Assembly: GCF_019039035.1 (NCBI RefSeq)
Contig: NZ_JAHNZT010000017.1
Span: 1-64,000, forward strand
Reading direction: 5' to 3'
Origin: Citreicoccus inhibens
Lineage (GTDB): Bacteria; Myxococcota; Myxococcia; Myxococcales; Myxococcaceae
DNA length: 64,000 nt
This document shows positions 35,701 to 43,914 of this stretch, piece after piece. The translations under genes were made by a program, and so were the position numbers. The number at the start of each line of letters is the position of its first letter. Positions within the stretch are counted from its first letter, which is position 1. The notes under the pieces were generated by a model. It saw only the letters and a list, made by a program, of their open reading frames with translations. It did no database searches and was not told the origin of the DNA.

Positions 35701-37425
35701 TCATGACAGGGGCGCGTCCGGTGGAACGTGGACGTCCGGCCCGCGCGGCGGTCCCGCCAGGGGCAGCGTGACGGTGAAGGTCGAGCCTCGGCCGGGCGTG
35801 CTCGCCACCGAGATGTGTCCGCCCAGCGCCTCCACGAGCTGGCGGGTGATGAACAATCCCAGCCCCAGGCCCCCGTAGTGTCGGCTGGAGACGGCGCGCT
35901 CGAAGCGCTCGAAGATGCGCGGCGCGTCCTCGGGCGCGATGCCGATGCCTCGGTCCTCCACCTCCAGCCACGCGTGGGCGCCGTCGCTGTCCACGCGCAC
36001 GTCCACGGGCGCGCCGTGGCCGTACTTCAGCGCGTTGGACAGCAGGTTCGTCACCACCTGCTCCAACCGCAGGCGGTCCCAGTGGCCGCGCACGCCCGGG
36101 CTCGCGCGCACGGTGAGGCGCACGTCGGTGCCCTGGGCCTCGGCCTCGAAGCGCCGAGTCAGCTCGCGCACCACCTCGCCCAGGTCCAGCGATTCGAGCT
36201 GCAGCTCCATGCGCCCGCGGGTGATGCGCGACAGGTCCAGGAGGCTGTCCATGAGCTGGGACAGGCGCGCCGTCTGTCGCGCGCACGAGGCCACGCCGCG
36301 CGCCACGCGCTCGGTGTCCAGGGAGGCGCCGGGGCCGAGCTGTCGCTGGAGGAGTTGGAGCTGGAGCTGGAGGGACGTGAGCGGCGTGCGCAGCTCGTGC
36401 GCCGCGATGCCGAGGAACTCGTCGCGCAGGTGGACCGCGCTCTCCGCGGCCTGCGCCAGCCGGCGCTGCTCGGCGGTGGCTGCTTCCGCGCGCGCCTGGG
36501 CTCGGGCCTGCGCGCGCGTGACGAGGCACAACAGCAAGGTGAGCAAGAGACCGCTGCCCAGCACCACCCACTGCTGCGAGCGGGCGCCCAGTCCTGAGTA
36601 GCTCGACGGCGCGGTGAAGCGCAGCGTCCAGGGGCGTCCGGAGATGTCCACCGTCACCACGCGCTCCATGCGGGAGGTGTGAGGTGGTGGGGGCCGAGGC
36701 GAGGACTGGAATATCAGCGGGCCCGCGTTCGCGGCGGTGCCGTCATGGATGTCCATCGCGGGGGAGCCCGCGGTGGGCACCGGGAAGCGCAGGGCCTGGA
36801 CGAGCTCGCGGGCGTGGAAGGGCGCGTAGATGAAGCCGCGCAGGGTGTTCCGCCGCGCCTCGAGGGTGGTGGGAGAGGGCGGCACGTAGAAGGGGACGAC
36901 GAGGTCGAAGTGCGCATCTCCTGAGTCGTCATCGCCGAGGAAGGGAGGCATCGGCCCGCTGGCGGTGGGCTCGCCGGTGTCGCGCGCGCGCTCCAGGGCC
37001 TCGCGGCGCGTGGGCTCGGACATCAGGTCCGTGCCGAGCGGCAAGGGGGCCGCTGCTCCGAGTGGCTCCATGTAGAGCAGTGGGGCGCGGCCCTCGGTCC
37101 ACGGCGCGTAGCCGATGCCCTGGAGGCCGGGGTTGCGCTCTGCCAGCTCCAGGCTGTGGACGTACTGGTGGAACTCGCCGGGCTCCACCTGGTGACTGCT
37201 GGCGAACAGGGCGCGCACGCCGAGCAGCGCGGCCTGATGCGTGTCCATGCGCTGCTGGATGCGCGCGGTGCCTTCGGTGACCGCATCCTCGAAGCGACGT
37301 TGCCGGCGCTCCATGATGGCGCGATGCACGTAGGCCGTGGCCACGGTGGTGACCAGCAGCCCCACCAGCAGGGCGCAGAAGGTGGCCGCGTTGTGGCGCA
37401 GGGGCATGGGCAGCCGGGAGGACAC
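35701..37425 (-). CDS. CHASE-domain membrane histidine kinase
   Basis: 574 residues. The GTG at 37425 has GGAGAGG 7 bases upstream; the ATG at 37407 is an alternative. Membrane helix 1 (~15-35), a CHASE periplasmic sensor (~45-265, LQGIGYAPWTEGR, FDLVVPFYVPP, GFIYAPFHARELVQAL), membrane helix 2 (~295-315, VVLGSGLLLTLLLCLV), HisKA with GIAAHELRTPLTSLQLQ and ATPase (NLLSNALKYGHG; GGLGLGLFITRQLVEALGG). No receiver attached. It lies 76 bases upstream of the chemosensory operon on the same strand and is divergent from phytoene desaturase, with 128-137 bp between starts. Confidence 0.92.
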   Translation of the reverse strand: MSSRLPMPLRHNAATFCALLVGLLVTTVATAYVHRAIMERRQRRFEDAVTEGTARIQQRMDTHQAALLGVRALFASSHQVEPGEFHQYVHSLELAERNPGLQGIGYAPWTEGRAPLLYMEPLGAAAPLPLGTDLMSEPTRREALERARDTGEPTASGPMPPFLGDDDSGDAHFDLVVPFYVPPSPTTLEARRNTLRGFIYAPFHARELVQALRFPVPTAGSPAMDIHDGTAANAGPLIFQSSPRPPPPHTSRMERVVTVDISGRPWTLRFTAPSSYSGLGARSQQWVVLGSGLLLTLLLCLVTRAQARAQARAEAATAEQRRLAQAAESAVHLRDEFLGIAAHELRTPLTSLQLQLQLLQRQLGPGASLDTERVARGVASCARQTARLSQLMDSLLDLSRITRGRMELQLESLDLGEVVRELTRRFEAEAQGTDVRLTVRASPGVRGHWDRLRLEQVVTNLLSNALKYGHGAPVDVRVDSDGAHAWLEVEDRGIGIAPEDAPRIFERFERAVSSRHYGGLGLGLFITRQLVEALGGHISVASTPGRGSTFTVTLPLAGPPRGPDVHVPPDAPLS

Positions 37426-37562
37426 AGGAGGGCCTCTCCAGCATGAACAGCTGTCCTGGGTCCGCCGAGTCCCGGTGCGGCAATTCCCGAGCGGCCTGTC
37501 CTCCACTGGAAAAGAGGGGGACGGGTTGCATCGCGGAGGCCATCCGAGCATCGATGCGGCCC

Positions 37563-39170
37563 ATGGTTCGGCACGTCATCGTCGTCGGAGCGGGGCCGGG
37601 CGGGCTGTCGGCTGCCCTCAACCTGGCGGGTCAGGGGCTGCGCGTCACCGTGGTGGAGAAGGACGCGGTCCCTGGCGGGCGCATGCAGGGCCTGCGCTTG
37701 GGCGCGCAGGGCGAATACGCGCTCGACACGGGGCCGTCCATCCTCCAGCTCCCGGGCGTGCTGGAGCAGATGTTCCGGCGCGCGGGCAAGCGGCTGGAGG
37801 ACTACGCGCGGCTGGTGCCGGTGGACCCCAACACGCGCGTGCACTTCTGGGATGGCACCTTCCTGGACACGTCCCGCGACCTGTCGCGCATGGAGGCGGC
37901 GCTGTCGCGCTTCGGTGCGGGGCAGCCCCAGGCGCTGCGGCGGTGGCTGGCGGAGGGCCGAGCGAAGTACGCCGTGGCCTACGAGAAGTTCATCTGCACG
38001 CACGCGGAGGACCTGGGCTACTACGCGCCCTGGAGGCTGGCGCCCACGCTGCGCTTCAAGCCCTGGCAGACGCTGTACCGGCACCTGGATGGCTACTTCC
38101 ACGATGACCGGCTGACGTATGCGCTGTCATATCCGTCGAAGTACCTGGGGCTGCACCCCACCACGTGCTCCTCGGTGTTCAGCGTGATTCCCTTCATCGA
38201 GCTGGCCTTCGGCGTGTGGCACGTGGAGGGCGGCTTCCGCGAACTGGCGCGCGGGATGATGCGCTGTGCGCAGGACCTGGGCGCCACGTTCCGACTGGGC
38301 ACGGCGGTGGAGCGCGTGCGCGTGGAGGCAGGGCGCGCGGTGGGTGTGACGCTGGCGGACGGCACGCGGCTGGACGCGGACGCGGTGGTGATGAACGCGG
38401 ACCTCGCCTACGCGGCGAAGTCGCTCGTGCCCGCCGAAGCGCGCGAGGGCGGTCGCCTGTCCGACGCCGCGCTGGAGAAGGCGAAGTACTCGTGCAGCAC
38501 CTTCATGGCGTACTACGGGTTGGACCGCGTGTATGACGGGCTGCCGCATCACCTCATCTATCTGTCGGAGCGCGCGCGCCGCACGGACCGAGACACACTG
38601 GAAGACAGACACGTCGATGTGGAGGATCCGTCCTTCTACGTGTGCAACCCTGGCGTGACGGACGCTTCGGGCGCGCCAGCGGGGCACTCCACGCTGTACG
38701 TGCTGGTGCCCACGCCCAACACGTCGCGTCCCGTGGACTGGAAGAAGACAGAGGCCGCGCTGCGCGAACGCATTCCGGACCTGCTCGCCAAGGTGGGGCT
38801 GAAGGATGTGCGCCGGCACGTGCGAGCGGAGCGCTACTTCACCGCCGAGACCTGGCGCGACGACTTCCATGTGTTCCGCGGCGCGGTGTTCAACCTGTCC
38901 CATACGTGGGGCCAACTCGGGCCGCTGCGCCCGCACGTGAAGGACGCGAGCGTGGAGTCGCTGTATTGGGTGGGTGGAGGCACGCACCCGGGCAGCGGGC
39001 TGCTCACCATCATGGAGAGCGCGAACATCGCCGCGGACTACCTCACGCGCGCCGCGGGACAGGGCTCGCTGCCGGGCTGGCCCTATGTCCCGCCGCTGGA
39101 GGATGCGCCCGCCTCAGGTGGGTTGGAGCAGCGCGTGGTGGGCCGTCCGCACAAGCGCATGGATGGGTGA
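37563..39170 (+). CDS. crtI: Phytoene desaturase (CrtI family)
   Basis: 535 residues from the ATG at 37563 (in-frame ATG at 37554 also possible). The FAD-binding motif VIVVGAGPGGLSAALNLAGQG is followed by VEKDAVPGGRMQ; the C-terminal FAD signature LYWVGGGTHPGSGLLTIMESANIAAD is typical of CrtI. Length fits. The enzyme introduces double bands into phytoene at the membrane, using FAD, in carotenoid synthesis. No other carotenoid gene is near. Myxococcus has a stand-alone, light-induced phytoene dehydrogenase gene (carC) away from the main carotenoid cluster, and this could be its ortholog (inference from isolation and length). Divergent from the CHASE kinase. Confidence 0.9.
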   Translation: MVRHVIVVGAGPGGLSAALNLAGQGLRVTVVEKDAVPGGRMQGLRLGAQGEYALDTGPSILQLPGVLEQMFRRAGKRLEDYARLVPVDPNTRVHFWDGTFLDTSRDLSRMEAALSRFGAGQPQALRRWLAEGRAKYAVAYEKFICTHAEDLGYYAPWRLAPTLRFKPWQTLYRHLDGYFHDDRLTYALSYPSKYLGLHPTTCSSVFSVIPFIELAFGVWHVEGGFRELARGMMRCAQDLGATFRLGTAVERVRVEAGRAVGVTLADGTRLDADAVVMNADLAYAAKSLVPAEAREGGRLSDAALEKAKYSCSTFMAYYGLDRVYDGLPHHLIYLSERARRTDRDTLEDRHVDVEDPSFYVCNPGVTDASGAPAGHSTLYVLVPTPNTSRPVDWKKTEAALRERIPDLLAKVGLKDVRRHVRAERYFTAETWRDDFHVFRGAVFNLSHTWGQLGPLRPHVKDASVESLYWVGGGTHPGSGLLTIMESANIAADYLTRAAGQGSLPGWPYVPPLEDAPASGGLEQRVVGRPHKRMDG

Positions 39171-39876
39171 GGCGGGCTGCTTCGGCCTACTTCGGGGCAG
39201 GGGGCGTTGCTGATTGAGCAATACATTCGAATGACAAGCATGTTCGAGTGATGAATGAATGGGCCTGGAAAGCATGTTCTCCGTCCGGCGCTATTGCCGC
39301 CCGGCGGTTTCGTTGCCGCCGCGGTCTGATGCATTGTCATCGAGGCCTGGGGTATCCACGCATGTCGACCATCCAGCTTTTCCCCTCCGCGGCGCCACTG
39401 GGGTGCGTCGCGGTCAACGACAGTATCGGCTCACCACCGTCCTTCTCACGAGTGGTGCCTGGGGGCAGTCGCAACTCGTCCGCCGAGGACTGGTGTGACT
39501 TTGGACGTGCCGGTCCAGCGACTGCGCTGCCAGCTCCCGTCGCGATGTTCGCCGCCCATGGGCAGGTGCGCTTCACTTCATTGGTATGGGGTGCAGCTAC
39601 ACCGATGTGGACCTAAATAGAGGGTCGTGATTCGCGATCAGGTCGAGGGGCAGGCAGGCGCGAGACGAGCGGGAAGAAAGAGCAGGGGCACCTCTCGTTC
39701 GGCTCTGTGGGCGCAGAAGACCTGAGAGCGAGAAGGCCCTGCCCAGGGCAAAGGTAGGCAGTGGTTGAGGAGAAAGCGGCGGCAAGCGCTGCTACGGTGG
39801 GCAGCCCGGAGCGGCTGCCCACTCACCTACCGCAGATGCCTGGCGGTGGCGGCCGTGGGACGAGGGGCCTCGTGCC
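39171..39876. other. Low-information region before the IS3 element
   Basis: 706 bp that start the AT-richer island. Short frames exist on both strands, but none has a signal, motif or codon pattern I would support. A plus-strand frame at ~39770-39876 (RRKRRQALLRWAAR, TYRRCLAVAAVGRG) runs into the IS end and may be a truncated older transposon gene. Probably eroded sequence. Confidence 0.35.
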
Positions 39877-39930
39877 TGGAGTTGCCCAGGTTTCGTGGAG
39901 TCCCACCCGCTGTGCGAAAAGGGCCCCACG

Positions 39931-40329
39931 ATGCCGAAATCACGCCCCCCGTACCCACCGGAGTTCCGTGAGAGGGTCGTCGAACTGATGAAGGCCGGCC
40001 GGTCCGGCAAGAGTCTCGCGAGAGAGTTCGGATGCACCGAGCAGAGCATCCGCAACTGGAGAAAGCAGTTGGAGGGGAGCGGCAGCGGCGCCCCCAGCAG
40101 CAACGGCGAAAGCAGGCCCGCGACCAGGGCGAGCAGTGCCGCCTCTGATGAGCGCGCTGAACTTGAGCGGCTGCGTCGCGAGGTACGGGTGCTGCGCGAG
40201 GAGCGCGACATCCTTAAAAAGCTGCGGCCTGGTTCGCGCAGGAGTCCGTGGCGACGCCCAGGCGGCGTACCGACTCGTGAAGGCGAACCAGGCCGTCCAT
40301 GGCATCACGACGCTCTGCCGTGTCCTTGA
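39931..40329 (+). CDS. IS3-family OrfA (frame disturbed at its end)
   Basis: The ATG at 39931 opens a frame encoding a helix-turn-helix (YPPEFRERVVELMKAGRSGKSLAREFGCTEQSIRNW) and a leucine-zipper helix (ELERLRREVRVLREERDILKK), normal for IS3 OrfA. Relatives continue as KKAAAWFAQE and stop. Here that continuation lies in another frame, because the A-run at 40216-40220 has five As where six would keep the frame. OrfA therefore reads on to 40329 in an abnormal frame. Either one A was lost or ribosomes slip at this run to join OrfA to OrfB. Confidence 0.8.
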   Translation: MPKSRPPYPPEFRERVVELMKAGRSGKSLAREFGCTEQSIRNWRKQLEGSGSGAPSSNGESRPATRASSAASDERAELERLRREVRVLREERDILKKLRPGSRRSPWRRPGGVPTREGEPGRPWHHDALPCP

Positions 40330-41125
40330 GGTTTCCGAAAGCGGCTACCACACGTGGCGAACGCGTCTGCCCTCAAAACGGGCGGTGGCGGACGCAGGCC
40401 TCAGCGAGCGCATTCGCGCCATCCACGCGATGAGCGACGGCACCTACGGCGTGCCGCGCATCCACGCTGAGCTCGCGGCAGAGGGTGTGCACATCGGCCG
40501 CAAGCGCGTCGCCTGTCTCATGCGGGCAGCACGTCTCGAGGGCGTCAGTCGCCGCAAGTGGTGTGTCACCACGACGCGCGACGAGCGCGCACGCCCAGCG
40601 CCCGACCTGGTCGACCGCAAATTCGTGGCCCCTGGACCCGACCAGCTCTGGGTTGCCGACATCACGTACATTCCGACGCACTCAGGCTTCCTCTACCTCG
40701 CCATCGTGCTCGACGCATGGAGTCGCAAAGTCGTCGGCTGGGCCATGGCTGGCCACCTCAAGACGGAGCTCGTCGTGCGGGCACTCGACATGGCAGTGGT
40801 GCAGCGTCAGCCTCAGAACGTCGTGCACCACAGCGACCAAGGGACGCAGTACACCTCGATTGGCTTCGGGCTTCGGTGCAAGGAAGCTGGCGTGCGCCCC
40901 TCCATGGGCAGCGTTGGCGACGCGTATGACAACGCGATGTGTGAGAGCTTCTTCGCCACGCTCGAGTGCGAATTGCTCGCACGCTGCCGTTTCACGTCTC
41001 ACGCCGAGGCACGGATGGCCGTCTTCCGCTTCATCGAGGGCTGGTACAACCCACTCCGTCGTCACTCCGCGCTGGACTACGAGTCGCCCTCTGGCTACGA
41101 GAAGAAGCACCGCGCTGCCGCTTGA
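40277..41125 (+). CDS. IS3-family OrfB transposase (DDE)
   Basis: 282 residues counted from the GTG at 40277; the protein is normally made as an OrfA-OrfB fusion by frameshifting. Features: HTH_21-like part (TYGVPRIHAELAAEG), integrase core with the catalytic triad Asp (WVADITYIPT), Asp (VHHSDQGTQYTS) and Glu (MCESFFATLECE), and the ending FIEGWYNPLRRHSALDYESP. All catalytic residues are intact, so the element may be mobile if expression across the A-run is restored or occurs by slippage. Confidence 0.9.
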   Translation: MKANQAVHGITTLCRVLEVSESGYHTWRTRLPSKRAVADAGLSERIRAIHAMSDGTYGVPRIHAELAAEGVHIGRKRVACLMRAARLEGVSRRKWCVTTTRDERARPAPDLVDRKFVAPGPDQLWVADITYIPTHSGFLYLAIVLDAWSRKVVGWAMAGHLKTELVVRALDMAVVQRQPQNVVHHSDQGTQYTSIGFGLRCKEAGVRPSMGSVGDAYDNAMCESFFATLECELLARCRFTSHAEARMAVFRFIEGWYNPLRRHSALDYESPSGYEKKHRAAA

Positions 41126-41279
41126 GGGCGAAAGCGCGGAATGCTCTGTGGAACCGGGGCAACTCCACGACTTGGGGTATGCCTTCAGGCCCGTGCGCGA
41201 GCTGGCCCAAGAGTATGGCTTTACGCTCCGGGCCCCCAAACGACGCTCCCAGGTGAGGCTTCGGTGCGCACAGCGTTGA

Positions 41280-41438
41280 CGCCCTTCGCCGCGATGGGGC
41301 GTCGAGCGAACCCACTACTGGCTCAACCGTTTCCGCCGTCTGCTGGTGCGCTGGGAGAAGCGAGAGGACACCTACGTCGCGATGCTCCACTTCGCGCTGG
41401 GCATCATCACTTGGTTCCACTCGCTCCTACCGAAATAG
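41280..41438 (+). pseudogene. IS5-type transposase C-terminal remnant
   Basis: An open segment reading WGVERTHYWLNRFRRLLVRWEKR...ITWFHSLLPK then stop matches the C-terminus of IS5-group DDE transposases (VERTFAWLNRFRRL pattern). Only ~50 residues remain; the N-terminal 80% is gone, with the IS3 end just upstream. It is a relic with no function. Confidence 0.75.
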
Positions 41439-42028
41439 GCTCTGAGGGGCGCGGGCAGTCTGGCGGATCTCGGCGCGCTGGAGCTGCACTACATCAATCT
41501 GTCCAACCGGCTCATTGCTTCCACGGCGGAGTTCCGGACGGCCCTTTCCGCGGCGCATGGGGCCAGCGGTCTGGTGTTGGACATGCGCGGCTACCCGGCC
41601 TTCAACACCTACGAGGTGACCCGTCGCCTCATCCAGACCGAGTTCCTCACGCCCAACTTTCGGACCCCGCTCTGGAGCGGTCCCGAGGAATTCGGGTGGC
41701 AGGAAGAAGTGTATCCGGTTGCTCCACTGACGGGCCCTTCCTATGCAGGCCCCATCGTTCTCCTGGTGAGCCCCAAGACGGTGTCCGCAGCGGAGGATTT
41801 TCCATCAGGCTGACCGGAGCCCATCGAGTGAAGGTCGTGGGCCACCGCAGCACGGGGACGAATGGGGACGTCACCCTGTTGCTCCTGCCTGAACGCGTGA
41901 ACACGTGGTCCACGGGCATGGAGATTCTCTTCCCGGACTTCGAGGCCGCGCCCACGGTCGTGGACCTCGCCACCGGGAGGGACGCGGAGTTGCTGCGCGT
42001 CATCGAGGTCCTGCGCACCGGTAACTGA
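41439..42028 (+). pseudogene. S41-family (C-terminal processing) peptidase, truncated and frameshifted
   Basis: The frame begins directly after the IS5 remnant stop: HYINLSNRLIASTAEFRTAL...GLVLDMRGYPAFN...GPIVLLVSPKTVSAAEDF. This is the S41 protease core, including the SxAE serine motif. The N-terminal half is missing. At the T-run 41798-41801 one T appears lost: the frame stops at 41813, while the expected continuation SIRLTGAHRVKVVGHRSTGTNGDVTLL...RVNTWSTGMEILFPD lies in the next frame and ends at 42028. The gene is dead. Confidence 0.75.
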
Positions 42029-42049
42029 GCGCGTCGGGTGCGCCCTTCT

Positions 42050-42215
42050 TGGGCCAAGAGGTGTGATGGCTCGCTGGCTCTGCTCCGACGGACTGCGGCT
42101 CCAGGTGAACATGTCTTGGCGTGCAACTGCTGGCGCCACCGCTATCAAATTTTCGTCATCGTCTGCCATTGCCGGACGTACACCGTTCGCCCCAGGATGC
42201 GACTGGAGGGGAGGA
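42050..42215 (+). pseudogene. IS701-type transposase C-terminal remnant
   Basis: The plus-strand reading LALLRRTAAPGEHVLACNCWRHRYQ...VIVCHCRTYTVRP matches the tail of the IS701-family transposase at 43920-45373 (VALLRRAVAPIEHVLAWSRWRRHHQ...IVCHYRAHGAR), which is on the opposite strand. The DNA similarity spans roughly 100 bp as an inverted repeat with 43945-44045. The rest of this second copy has been lost. Confidence 0.65.
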
Positions 42216-42657
42216 ACAATCCATGGCTGGGTGTCCATTTTGATGTGGTTTAATTTTTCCGTTTTTGCCCAACATCGCAAAGACGCTCTCATGGTGAGAT
42301 TCGCCATTGTGCTTATTGCAGTGCGACCTTCCCTGTCTGACGGTGCTTTGTGTCTGTCCACCGCTATGTCCTCAATTTTCTTGGGAGGGCCGGGCCATCT
42401 TCTGTCAGCTCAGCGCAGGTCTCGTGGCGTCAGATCCCAAAATCTATAGTTGAGCGAGGTGTTTGAGGACTCGCTACGCCTTCAGGCGCACCTTCATCGC
42501 ATTCAAGGCTTGACCTTTAACTGGCCGGTACAGCAGAGTTCAATCAGTCACTCAGGGTCTGTGAGTGTTTCTTGATAGGCCCTATTGTCAGTCGAATGTT
42601 TTCGGGGTGTCTCGTAGAGTGACGTTCAAGGCGTGCAGGGCAACAAGGAGAAGGCGA
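42216..42657. other. AT-rich non-coding region before the tandem lipoproteins
   Basis: Visibly richer in A and T than the rest of the window (T-runs around 42240-42270). No gene supported. The last ~50 bases (from GTCTCGTAG at 42609) are conserved upstream of both lipoprotein genes and probably hold promoter and ribosome-binding signals. Confidence 0.4.
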
Positions 42658-42891
42658 GTGCGAGGATTCATTGCGACGTTGCTGGTAGCGGGGCTGGCGA
42701 CTGCTTGTGGAGGGCTGGAAGGCGAGACGAAGGTGGTGGACGAGGCTCTTGGTGCCAGCGCGCAGGAGGTTGTTTGCCCGAGCTGTAACTTCCAGCACAC
42801 AAAGTGCCTGAATCAGGCTCAGGGAAATCCGGATTTGGTTGCCGAGTGCGAGCGAGTTTGGGTTGATTGTCTGTATACTTGTCAAAACTAG
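42658..42891 (+). CDS. Small cysteine-rich lipoprotein, copy 1
   Basis: 77 residues from the GTG at 42658, with AAGGAG ~9 bases upstream. The signal peptide RGFIATLLVAGLATAC is a lipobox. The mature chain carries an acidic linker then six cysteines (CPSCNFQH, KCLNQAQ, AECERVW, DCLYTC), probably three disulfides. It is a clear paralog of the gene at 43237 (same length, same Cys pattern). Function unknown; the small disulfide-rich fold and island location would suit a secreted toxin-, inhibitor- or signal-like peptide, but nothing proves it. Confidence 0.75.
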   Translation: MRGFIATLLVAGLATACGGLEGETKVVDEALGASAQEVVCPSCNFQHTKCLNQAQGNPDLVAECERVWVDCLYTCQN

Positions 42892-43236
42892 TAAAATATG
42901 TGAATCCGGACATGCTTGGTTGGCGTGTCTGGGAGTGCCTCGGTGTTCGGAATGGGCAGATGTGGTGTAGATCTCCGCAAGATTCAGGGACTTCGGAAGC
43001 GGTGAGGCTTGCGCGCTCAGTTGAATGGACTCAGCGAAGCTAGGTCGATCTTTGCTCCCGTCAAGCGCAAATCCATCTGATGTAGGGACTGATGAATGCT
43101 TGGTCAGTCCCATGCATTGCAATCGCTGTGCCTGATGGGTGCGTGCAAGGCTGATGCATTCCGTTGTCAGGTGAGAAATCTCAAAGCGTCTCGTAGGGTG
43201 TCGTTTAACGAATGCAGCACAACATGGAGGATGCGA
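42892..43236. other. Spacer between tandem lipoprotein genes
   Basis: 345 bp without a supported gene. The final ~49 bases repeat the upstream leader of copy 1 (GTCTCGTAG at 43188, the same distance, 49 bases, to the start codon), showing that the duplication included the regulatory region. Confidence 0.45.
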
Positions 43237-43467
43237 ATGCGAGGATTGATTGCGACGCTAGTGGTGGCGGGGCTGATGTCCGCTTGCGGAGGGGTGGAGG
43301 GTGAGGCGAAGGTGGCGGACGAGTCGATTGGCACTAGCACCCAGGGGATCGCTTGCTCGAGTTGCAACTTTCAGCACAACTCCTGCCTGAACCAAGCGCA
43401 TGGCGACCCGGCCTTGGTTGCTGAGTGTGATCGGGTTTGGGTTGACTGTCTGTCTGTCTGCAACTGA
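43237..43467 (+). CDS. Small cysteine-rich lipoprotein, copy 2
   Basis: 76 residues. The ATG at 43237 is chosen over the one at 43231 because TGGAGG then sits at normal spacing. Signal RGLIATLVVAGLMSAC (lipobox); the mature part repeats the six-cysteine pattern (CSSCNFQH, SCLNQAH, AECDRVW, DCLSVC). About two thirds of residues match copy 1, with the cysteines and the NFQH and RVWVDCL segments fully kept, which implies selection on the fold. A strong hairpin follows 24 bases after the stop. Confidence 0.78.
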   Translation: MRGLIATLVVAGLMSACGGVEGEAKVADESIGTSTQGIACSSCNFQHNSCLNQAHGDPALVAECDRVWVDCLSVCN

Positions 43468-43490
43468 TAGCTTAGGTTTTGAGCTTGGGC

Positions 43491-43515
43491 GACCTCAGGC
43501 GATATGCCTGGGGTC
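43491..43515 (+). terminator. Hairpin after tandem lipoproteins
   Basis: GACCTCAGGC-GATAT-GCCTGGGGTC: a 10-bp stem with one T-G pair and a 5-base loop, 24 bases after the copy 2 stop. A modest T-containing stretch (GTCGTCTT) follows. Confidence 0.6.
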
Positions 43516-43914
43516 GTCGTCTTGATGCTGAGAGGGGCGTGGTGCGAGTTTTATTGCCGCCCATGTATCTCTGCTGTGCGCTCTCTATTGGTAAGGATGG
43601 CGTGGTTGAATCAAGCGTGACGGCATCTGCGGTTGTGGACCACTCATTGTACTCGACGAGAGTGAGCTTTACTTCCGCCTGCATCTGGGTGTTGGGGGGG
43701 ATGATTTTCGCCGTCAGACTGCTGAAGAATCTCGCTGCAATGGAGTTGTCCCATCCGTGCCGTTGTAGTTCATAGGGGCGGTGGTGCAGTGGTCGCCCCC
43801 AATGTTTGGCAATCCTCAAGGGTTGCCTCGGTTTGAGCTTTTCAATGTGGGTCCCTGTGTTCTGTGAGCGTCATGTCGAACTCTGCGAGGAGGTGGCGAC
43901 AGAGTGGGTGCGCT
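43516..43914. other. Region between lipoprotein hairpin and IS701 element
   Basis: About 400 bp. A minus-strand frame (43819-43472) contains a plausible protein-like stretch (AARFFSSLTAKIIPPNTQMQAE; KLTLVEYNEWSTTADAVTLD), perhaps a decayed gene fragment, but it has no ribosome-binding site or known family. Otherwise nothing is seen. Confidence 0.3.

Larger units (their letters stand above)
39877..41167 (+). mobile_element. IS3-family insertion sequence
   Basis: 1291 bp bounded by imperfect inverted repeats starting TGGAGTTGCCC (39877-39887) and, inverted, GGGCAACTCCA (41157-41167). The similarity extends ~20 bp inward. It carries overlapping OrfA and OrfB with the DDE transposase. Bases flanking the two ends (GTGCC left, CGACT right) show no target duplication, so one side may have been rearranged after insertion. 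Confidence 0.9.

Noticed and set aside
43472-43819. Minus-strand 115-residue frame as a gene
   Set aside because: One stretch looks protein-like, but there is no ribosome-binding site or known family and its 3' end runs through the hairpin after the lipoproteins. Mentioned only as a possible decayed fragment.
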